Source: Chryseobacterium sp. JJR-5R (GTDB lineage Bacteria; Bacteroidota; Bacteroidia; Flavobacteriales; Weeksellaceae). Taken from it: 64,000 nucleotides of DNA. Position 1 is the stretch's first letter. Each line of letters opens with the position of its first letter. Under the pieces are notes generated by a model, which was not told where the DNA came from, did not search any database, and was given only the letters and a program-made list of their open reading frames with translations. The position numbers were made by a program, and so were the translations under genes. The stretch covers positions 2,294,001 through 2,358,000 of the forward strand of contig NZ_CP139137.1 of the NCBI RefSeq assembly GCF_034047335.1. The letters are read 5' to 3'. Of this stretch, positions 58,755-64,000 are shown in pieces.

Positions 58755-59357
58755 ATGCAGGAAAAATACCCCCCGTTTGTTTATAAAACTTCAAAAATCA
58801 TATCAGATTTCTTCAATCCTTTGGTCTCTTTGGTACTCTTTTTCTTCTACATGAGCATCAAATCTTATTCTTTACATGATTCCCTGACCTATTTTGTTCC
58901 GATACTGCTGATCATCATAATCCCTGTGGTTATCTGGCTGGTATGGAACGTAAAAACCGGCCGGTATACCAATATGGATGTATCCAACCGCGTTCAGCGG
59001 ATTTCCCTGTATTTCTTCATCGCAGCATGTGTCATCGCTTACATTGCTTTTGACTATTTCAGAAAAGGGCATGTTGATCTGATCATGATCTTTATTTTGA
59101 TTCTGCTTCTGGTCATGCAGCTCAGCAATTACTTCATCAAAAGTTCCATGCATACGGCATTTAACGTATTGGTTGCCGCTTTATTTTTTGCGCTGAATAC
59201 GGTATTGGGAATTGCCTGGCTCGGTATCGCAGTTTTAGTCGGGATTACTAGGGTTATTGTAGGAAGGCACACCCCGAAAGAGGTGATAATGGGCGCTGTA
59301 ATTGCTTTTATGGTATCTTTTATCTATCTTTATTGCCATATACAATTTCAACCGTAA
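58755..59357 (+). CDS. PAP2-like membrane protein
   Basis: 200 residues with about five membrane helices. Near the C-terminus VGITRVIVGRHTPKEVIMGAVIAF resembles the third motif of PAP2 phosphatases (R-x5-H-x3), though the first two motifs are weak here. PAP2 proteins dephosphorylate lipid phosphates such as undecaprenyl pyrophosphate or phosphatidic acid; activity is uncertain given the missing motifs. ATG 58755 is used, as the upstream 23 codons have no support. The BlaI-like gene starts nine bases after its stop. Confidence 0.6.
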   Translation: MQEKYPPFVYKTSKIISDFFNPLVSLVLFFFYMSIKSYSLHDSLTYFVPILLIIIIPVVIWLVWNVKTGRYTNMDVSNRVQRISLYFFIAACVIAYIAFDYFRKGHVDLIMIFILILLLVMQLSNYFIKSSMHTAFNVLVAALFFALNTVLGIAWLGIAVLVGITRVIVGRHTPKEVIMGAVIAFMVSFIYLYCHIQFQP

Positions 59358-59366
59358 GGATCTCAT

Positions 59367-59852
59367 ATGAAAATAAATCATCTCACATCTGCTGAAGAAA
59401 ACCTGATGAGGCTGTTATGGAAGCTTCATTCATTTTATTTAAAGGACATTATGGACCAGCATCCGGAACCTAAGCCCCACCAGAACACCGTTTCTACCTA
59501 TCTGAAAATACTGGTTGAGAAAGGTTATCTGTCTACTGCAAAAGAAGGACGGATTTTCAGATATACTGCAGTTGTACCGTTTGAAGAATACCGGAAGTTT
59601 TTATTACAGGAACTTGCAGACCGTTTTTTCAGCAATTCCGGAAAAGAGGTTCTGGAACTTTTAATAAATGAGCATATGGTTTCTCAGGATGATATAAAAG
59701 AACTGGGCATTGGCATTGCCGTCATCAGTCCGGAAGAAATAAAAGAACCGACTTTTGAATATGCAGATGAAATCCTGAACCCGAAAAAAACAAAGGATAA
59801 AAAGAAAGTAAAAAGTAAAGAAAAAGATAAAAAGAAGAAGAAAAATAAGTAA
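59367..59852 (+). CDS. BlaI/MecI/CopY-family repressor with lysine-rich tail
   Basis: 161 residues. A winged helix (LTSAEENLMRLLWKLHSFYLKDIMD, then KPHQNTVSTYLKILVEKGYLSTAKEGRIFRYTAVV) and a dimer helix region follow the BlaI plan. The last 25 residues are almost all Lys/Asp/Glu (KTKDKKKVKSKEKDKKKKKNK), unusual for this family. BlaI-type repressors normally pair with a BlaR1 protease sensor, but none lies nearby, so the signal is unknown. It is coupled to the PAP2-like gene. Confidence 0.75.
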   Translation: MKINHLTSAEENLMRLLWKLHSFYLKDIMDQHPEPKPHQNTVSTYLKILVEKGYLSTAKEGRIFRYTAVVPFEEYRKFLLQELADRFFSNSGKEVLELLINEHMVSQDDIKELGIGIAVISPEEIKEPTFEYADEILNPKKTKDKKKVKSKEKDKKKKKNK

Positions 59853-59879
59853 CGGGAAGATTTATTTGGTCTGTGCATA

Positions 59880-59912
59880 AAAAAAGCGGCTTCAAACTGA
59901 AGCCGCCTATAT
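59880..59912 (-). terminator. Terminator of the RRM protein gene
   Basis: Stem GCGGCTTCA (59886-59894) / TGAAGCCGC (59898-59906) with an AAC loop. On the minus strand the stem is followed by a T run; on the plus strand TATATTTTT follows, so it may also serve the BlaI-like gene. Confidence 0.8.
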
Positions 59913-59914
59913 TT

Positions 59915-60355
59915 TTACCAACGTTTTCCACCGCCGTTTCCGCCACGGTCTCCACCGCCGCCGTAACCGCCGCTTCCACCTCTGTTGCTGCTTCCGCCGT
60001 AACCACCGCTACCGCTTCCACCTCTGTTTCCGCCACCGCCGTAACCGCCGCTTCCGCCTCTGTTACCACCGCCAGCGTTACCACCACCACTTCCGAAAGG
60101 CCTTCTCGGCTTCTCTTCTCTTGGCTTAGCTTCTGAAACATTAAGTGTTTTTCCGTTGAATTCTTTTTGATTAAGAGCTTCAATAGCCTGCTGCCCTTCA
60201 GCATCTTCCATTTCAACAAAACCGAAACCTCTTGAACGACCTGTCTCTTTGTCTGTAATGATTTTTACTGAAGAAACTTCTCCAAATTCTGAAAATAAAT
60301 CCTGCAACTCATAATCTTTAGTTGCGTAGTTGATGTTTGAAACAAAAATGTTCAT
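59915..60355 (-). CDS. Glycine-rich RNA-binding protein with one RRM
   Basis: 146 residues. Residues 1-80 form an RRM: RNP2 IFVSNI at the start, RNP1 RGFGFVEM near 43-50. The C-terminal half is Gly/Arg/Ser-rich (repeats of GGYGGGGNRGGSG type), as in the cold-induced Rbp proteins of cyanobacteria and many Bacteroidota. It binds single-stranded RNA and may act as an RNA chaperone at low temperature. The Gly-rich stretch is coded by a GC-rich imperfect repeat (59940-60100) unlike its neighbours. ATG 60355 chosen because the RRM starts there. Confidence 0.9.
   Translation of the reverse strand: MNIFVSNINYATKDYELQDLFSEFGEVSSVKIITDKETGRSRGFGFVEMEDAEGQQAIEALNQKEFNGKTLNVSEAKPREEKPRRPFGSGGGNAGGGNRGGSGGYGGGGNRGGSGSGGYGGSSNRGGSGGYGGGGDRGGNGGGKRW
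59940..60100. repeat. Imperfect GC-rich repeat coding the Gly-rich tail
   Basis: Repeated CCGCC/CCACC-type units on the plus strand encode the repeated Gly-Gly-Tyr/Asn-Arg-Gly tail of the RRM protein. Internal repeats may allow length change between strains. Confidence 0.5.
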
Positions 60356-60766
60356 CTGAATAAAAAAATTAAAAATGTTAAAAATGATTTGGTTTATAAA
60401 AGAAAAACAACATATAGAATGAACAAATATTGATTCCAGATATAAGACAGGTGCAAGATACAACTATTAATTTCATATCAAAATTTTTTTTCAGAAATTT
60501 TAAGTAAATTTTTCAATTAGATTGTTATTTCACTAAAAACTATTAATTATGATGAATTATCTGTTAAAAAACCCACATGAATGTTAATTTTTAATTAAAT
60601 CCAATCAGGTAAACATCAAAAATTCATAACATTGAAAGTATAATTTTAGATATTGTAATACTTTTTAAAAGAGCAATCTAAATATTCCGATCAGGCAACT
60701 GCCTTTGTAAATAATGCTTTTTTATTAAGTCAATCCACATGAACAGGACATGTCAGTTTTTAACCT
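60356..60766. other. AT-rich divergent gap between the RRM and thioesterase genes
   Basis: About 410 bases with no gene. It contains the leader of the RRM gene on the minus strand (a long 5' UTR, as is common in cold-shock genes, cannot be shown) and the thioesterase promoter on the right. Nothing else is evident. Confidence 0.5.
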
Positions 60767-60774
60767 TAAATTTG
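60767..60774 (+). promoter_or_regulatory. -7 box of the thioesterase gene (TAAATTTG)
   Basis: An exact TAnnTTTG match ending 20 bases before ATG 60795, and probably serving the HMA-AraC gene too. Confidence 0.5.
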
Positions 60775-60794
60775 TGCTTCAAAATTATAAGATT

Positions 60795-61196
60795 ATGAAT
60801 TATCACACCAGAAAATGGGTAAAACCTGAAGATTTAAATCCCAACCAGTCACTCTTCGGAGGAAGGCTGCTTCAATGGATTGATGAAGAAGCTGCTTTGT
60901 ATGCCGTGATTCAGTTGGAGAACAAAAAAGTGGTGACCAAATTTATTTCAGAGATCAATTTTGTAAGCTCTGCCAAACAGGGCGATATCATAGAAATCGG
61001 CATTGAGGTTTCGGCATTCGGCTCCACTTCCCTTACCTTACGGTGTGATGTCCGAAACAAGATGACCCACCAGACCATTATTACCGTTGACAGAATTGTG
61101 ATGGTTAACCTCGATGAAGACGGAAACCCTGCGCCGCATGGAAAAACAAAAGTTGAGTTTGTAAAAGACCGGCTGAGCAATCAGAACACTTTATGA
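60795..61196 (+). CDS. Acyl-CoA thioesterase, hotdog fold (YciA-like)
   Basis: 133 residues. Hotdog-fold pattern: KWVKPEDLNPNQSLFGGRLLQWIDEEAALYA near the start with the Asn/Gln and Asp/Glu active-site area, ISEINFVSSAKQGDIIEIG, and ITVDRIVMVNLDEDGNPAPHG. It hydrolyses acyl-CoA. Its stop overlaps the start of the HMA-AraC gene (ATGA), so the two are coupled. That is an odd pairing with a metal regulator. Confidence 0.85.
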   Translation: MNYHTRKWVKPEDLNPNQSLFGGRLLQWIDEEAALYAVIQLENKKVVTKFISEINFVSSAKQGDIIEIGIEVSAFGSTSLTLRCDVRNKMTHQTIITVDRIVMVNLDEDGNPAPHGKTKVEFVKDRLSNQNTL

Positions 61197-61753
61197 CAAT
61201 TTTTATAAAAAATATGGTGTGCGGGAGATGCATTTCTGCTGTTTCGGATATTTTTGAGAAAACCGGAATTAAAGTTAAATCCATTTCCCTGGGCGAAGTG
61301 GAAACAGAATCCGGTGTTTCAGATGAAGACCTCCGCACTGTCGAAAAACATCTGGAGGCAACCGGGTTTGAAAGGATCAGGGATTCTGCCCGTCAGCTGA
61401 CTGAAAAAATCAAGACCCTGATCATCACAAAAATCAGCGGGCTGGACATCAATGAAAATTTTCTTTTATCCGAATTTTTAAGCGCAGCACTCCATAAAGA
61501 CTACAGCTCGCTTTCCAAAACATTTTCGCATAATGAGACGATGACCCTGGAACAGTTTTTTATCCTTCAGAAAATCGAAAAAGTAAAGGAGCTTCTTCTG
61601 TATAATGAATCCACGCTGACGGAAATTGCCGGAAAACTGGGTTATAAAAGCGTGCAGCATCTCTCTTCCCAGTTCCGCAGCAGCACCGGCTTTACCCCTA
61701 CCGAATTTAAAAAACTGAAAATCCGTCACAGGAAACCGCTGGATCAGGTTTAA
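61193..61753 (+). CDS. Heavy-metal-associated (HMA) N-terminal domain fused to AraC-type HTH
   Basis: 186 residues. Residues 1-65 resemble an HMA ferredoxin-like domain: FIKNMVCGRCISAVSDIFEKTGI with the CxxC metal site (Cys10, Cys13) and the late loop ATGFERIRD. From about residue 70 a helical linker leads to an AraC-type DNA-binding domain (LTEIAGKLGYKSVQHLSSQFRSSTGFTPTEFKKLK). It most likely senses Cu or Ag through the CxxC and controls the adjacent copper-type P-ATPase, 104 bases downstream. It differs from MerR- or CopY-type copper regulators in having AraC-type binding. Sensing and target are inference. Confidence 0.8.
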   Translation: MTIFIKNMVCGRCISAVSDIFEKTGIKVKSISLGEVETESGVSDEDLRTVEKHLEATGFERIRDSARQLTEKIKTLIITKISGLDINENFLLSEFLSAALHKDYSSLSKTFSHNETMTLEQFFILQKIEKVKELLLYNESTLTEIAGKLGYKSVQHLSSQFRSSTGFTPTEFKKLKIRHRKPLDQV

Positions 61754-61857
61754 TTTGATTGCCGTCCGGCCTAATTTTATAATCATTATCCTTAAATTTA
61801 TAACACGTTTCCATTTGTATTCCGGAAATTTGTACTGTAAATTTAAAAGGACTGATC

Positions 61858-64000
61858 ATGCAGCAACAATATAAAATCCTCGGAATGATCTGTTCGGGAT
61901 GCCGGAAGAAAATTTCCGAAAGACTGAACAGCATAGAAGGCGTAACAGCAGATATTGACTTAGATAACCATACAGCGACCATTACTTCTGATAAAACAAC
62001 TGAATTAGCTGTTTTAAATAAAGCTCTGGAAGAAATCGGGAATTATAAACTTGAAGATCCGGCCCATCCTGGGCAGACTTCTTTTGTAAAACCGCAGGAC
62101 CGTATTTCCCCCTCTTCCGTTTATTACTGCCCGATGGAATGCGAAGGTGATAAAGTGTATTTCCGGCAGGGGGAAAGATGCCCGGTCTGCAACATGTACC
62201 TGGTGCCCGTTGAAGAAAAACACACACAGGACCCTAATTACCAACCTGCTTACTCATCAGCCCATCTCCCTGAAAATTTCAAAGACCATATCGGCAGCTA
62301 TTACTGCCCGATGTTTTGTGAAAAGGACAAAGTATATGAAGAAAAAGGTGACTGTCCGGTTTGCCATATGCACCTGGAACCGATTACGGAAGAGCTGGTT
62401 AAAAACGCGGAAACCCATGCCCATGCCCATCATAGCCATCATCACGAAGCTCCTAAAGTTACCGATGAAATGGCCGGGAAATACTATTGCCCGATGTATT
62501 GTGAAGGCGACAGAGTTTACGACAGCAATGTAGGATGCCCGGTATGCGGGATGGACCTGGTAAAATACCCGGAAAAGAAGACGGCAACCTATACCTGCCC
62601 GATGCACCCCGAAATCATTATACATGAACCCGGGGACTGCCCTGTCTGCGGGATGGATCTGGTAAGGATGCCTGATAAAAATGAAGATGAAGACGAAACA
62701 TATCAGATCTTAAGAAAAAAGTTCATCGTTTCACTGGTTTTTACCGTTCCTGTTTTTATTCTTTCAATGGGCGGGATGATGCTGGATTTCCCGTTTTCAC
62801 ATGAGCTGCAGGGGCTTTTTGAACTGGTTTTAACGCTTCCCGTTTTGTTTTATTCAGGCTGGTTCCTGATCAGAAGGGGCTGGGTATCTTTCAAGACTAT
62901 GAACCTGAACATGTTCAGTTTGATCATTTTAGGAGTGGCTGCCGCGTTTATTTTCAGTATCGCTGCGCTTGCTTTCCCGGATATGATTCCGCATGAAATC
63001 AGGGGGCATAATCACGGGGTCCCGTTGTATTTCGAGGCGGTCTGTGTAATTTTAACCCTGGTGATTCTGGGCCAGTTGATGGAAGCCCTTGCCCATAAAA
63101 AAACAGGGAACGCCATCCGTGAACTCATGAATTTATCCCCTGATGAAGCAACCCTCCTGATTAACGGGGAAGAAAAAAAAGTACTGATCACCCAGGTAAA
63201 AGCCGGTGATTTATTAAAAGTAAAACCGGGTGAAAAAATTCCGGTGGACGGGCATATTACGGAAGGGACTTCCAATGTGGACGAAAGCATGATTACAGGC
63301 GAACCGGTACCTGTTGAGAAAAGTATCAATAATAAGGTTTCGGCGGGAACCATCAACGGCAATCAGGTGTTTATCATGAAAGCTGAAAAAGTAGGCGATG
63401 AAACCTTACTTTCCCAGATTATCAGGCTGGTCAATGAAGCGAGCCGGAGCAAAGCCCCGATCCAGAAACTCACGGATAAAGTAGCAAAAATATTTGTCCC
63501 TGCGGTTATTTTAACTGCTGCAGCCACCTTTATCATCTGGCAGTTTTTCGGTCCTGAAGGCAAAAGAAGCCTGTTTGCTTTTGTAAATGCCGTTGCCGTA
63601 TTAATTGTTGCCTGCCCGTGTGCATTAGGTCTGGCTACTCCGATGTCTCTAATGGTGGGAATCGGTAAAGGAGCCAAAAACGGCATCCTCATCAAAAATG
63701 CGGAAGCACTTGAACAGATGAACAAGGTAAATGTTTTGATTACCGATAAGACCGGAACCCTGACCGAAGGAAAGCCTTCCGTAGAGCATATTGAAACCGT
63801 TCAGGAAGACCGCGCTCTGATCCTGCAGCTGGCATTTTCATTAAACCGGAACTCAGAACACCCTCTGTCGGGCGCCGTGATCAGAAAAGCACAGGATGAA
63901 AATATTCCCCCGTTAAAAACAGAAGGTTTTGAAAACATTTCCGGAAAAGGAATAAAAGGAAACATCGGTGAAGAAACGGTTTATCTGGGCAATGAAAGCA
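61858..64000 (+). CDS. Copper-type P1B ATPase with HMA domain and four metal-binding repeats (partial, 3' end off window)
   Basis: At least 714 codons; the frame is open to the right edge. An HMA domain (MICSGC, Cys12/Cys15) is followed by four heavy-metal-binding repeats of the YYCPM...CPVC type at about residues 89-118, 148-175, 209-236 and 245-271, with a His-rich run (187-196) between the second and third. Then membrane helices, the actuator TGEPVP, the ion-path CPC (586-588), phosphorylation DKTGT (Asp630) and SEHP (His668-Pro669). This is a Cu(I)-type exporter. Most homologues I know carry one such repeat, so four is unusual. The hydrolytic C-terminal part lies beyond the window. Confidence 0.92.
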   Translation, partial: MQQQYKILGMICSGCRKKISERLNSIEGVTADIDLDNHTATITSDKTTELAVLNKALEEIGNYKLEDPAHPGQTSFVKPQDRISPSSVYYCPMECEGDKVYFRQGERCPVCNMYLVPVEEKHTQDPNYQPAYSSAHLPENFKDHIGSYYCPMFCEKDKVYEEKGDCPVCHMHLEPITEELVKNAETHAHAHHSHHHEAPKVTDEMAGKYYCPMYCEGDRVYDSNVGCPVCGMDLVKYPEKKTATYTCPMHPEIIIHEPGDCPVCGMDLVRMPDKNEDEDETYQILRKKFIVSLVFTVPVFILSMGGMMLDFPFSHELQGLFELVLTLPVLFYSGWFLIRRGWVSFKTMNLNMFSLIILGVAAAFIFSIAALAFPDMIPHEIRGHNHGVPLYFEAVCVILTLVILGQLMEALAHKKTGNAIRELMNLSPDEATLLINGEEKKVLITQVKAGDLLKVKPGEKIPVDGHITEGTSNVDESMITGEPVPVEKSINNKVSAGTINGNQVFIMKAEKVGDETLLSQIIRLVNEASRSKAPIQKLTDKVAKIFVPAVILTAAATFIIWQFFGPEGKRSLFAFVNAVAVLIVACPCALGLATPMSLMVGIGKGAKNGILIKNAEALEQMNKVNVLITDKTGTLTEGKPSVEHIETVQEDRALILQLAFSLNRNSEHPLSGAVIRKAQDENIPPLKTEGFENISGKGIKGNIGEETVYLGNES

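Noticed and set aside
59725..60219. Long alternative minus-strand frame across the RRM gene and the BlaI-like gene
   Set aside because: It is a Val/Ala/Glu repeat caused by reading the Gly-rich repeat in another frame.
1..64000. CRISPR array or rRNA operon
   Set aside because: No series of regular direct repeats with unique spacers and no rRNA-like stretches were seen; short repeats found are two- to three-copy only.

Overview
The window looks like a chromosomal segment of a Bacteroidota bacterium of the family Weeksellaceae, most like Chryseobacterium. This is inferred from protein character, from the recurrent Flavobacteriia-type -7 box (TAnnTTTG) upstream of start codons, from type IX secretion components (PorQ and a substrate protease with a C-terminal sorting domain), from a TamL-type lipoprotein Omp85, and from a fused ResB/CcsA cytochrome c maturation protein. 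No database search was possible. There is no rRNA, CRISPR array or prophage; one tRNA-Arg(CCU) is present.

Layout. 1-2129: partial ccsBA (minus), running off the left edge. 2.5-9.1 kb: ftsK, a lolA-like gene, an lptF/G permease and two exported proteins. 9.1-10.5 kb: frr and pyrH (minus). 11-14.1 kb: porQ, cmk and a three-gene YtxH/holin-like envelope cluster. 14.2-18.2 kb: a SpoU methyltransferase diverging from, and overlapping, tamL and a SAM methyltransferase. 18.2-21 kb (minus): a GNAT/FemAB-like protein, a SanA-like protein and a PaaE-like ferredoxin reductase. 21-23.6 kb: a thioredoxin lipoprotein and a FecCD-type ABC permease/ATPase. 23.7-30.8 kb: a MarR-controlled beta-oxidation operon (fadB-type, thiolase, acyl-CoA dehydrogenase) carrying two small insertions: a REP-flanked RAYT transposase and a four-helix-bundle gene bounded by inverted repeats.

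31-36.5 kb: a stand-alone SpoT-type HD hydrolase, an M48 protease, a DUF2490 protein and a TonB-dependent receptor. 36.6-40.6 kb: a 16-codon mini-gene, uvrA, a region with stacked terminators and the tRNA. 40.6-45.7 kb: a DsbA-like lipoprotein divergent from an HxlR regulator, an endonuclease V homologue, a VOC protein, an M28 peptidase and a methionine-type aminotransferase. 45.8-50 kb (minus): a membrane pyrophosphatase carrying a C-terminal OmpA domain beside a soluble pyrophosphatase. 50.3-52.9 kb: a secreted protein and a T9SS subtilase with overlapping genes. 53-55.7 kb (minus): a second FemAB/GNAT-like protein, radC, a truncated L,D-transpeptidase joined to an unrelated 3' fragment, and a lolD-type ATPase. 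55.9-58.6 kb: pyruvate dehydrogenase E2 and E1-alpha. 58.7-60.4 kb: a PAP2-like protein, a BlaI-like regulator and an RRM protein. 60.8-64 kb: a thioesterase, an HMA-AraC fusion regulator and a copper-type P-ATPase with four metal-binding repeats that runs off the right edge.

Most of the window is core housekeeping and envelope biogenesis. The most unusual parts are the pyrophosphatase-OmpA fusion, the two mini-elements in the fad operon, the HMA-AraC/multi-HMBD copper locus, the MarR operator pair, the chimeric L,D-transpeptidase remnant and the tiny minus-strand gene at 36.6 kb.
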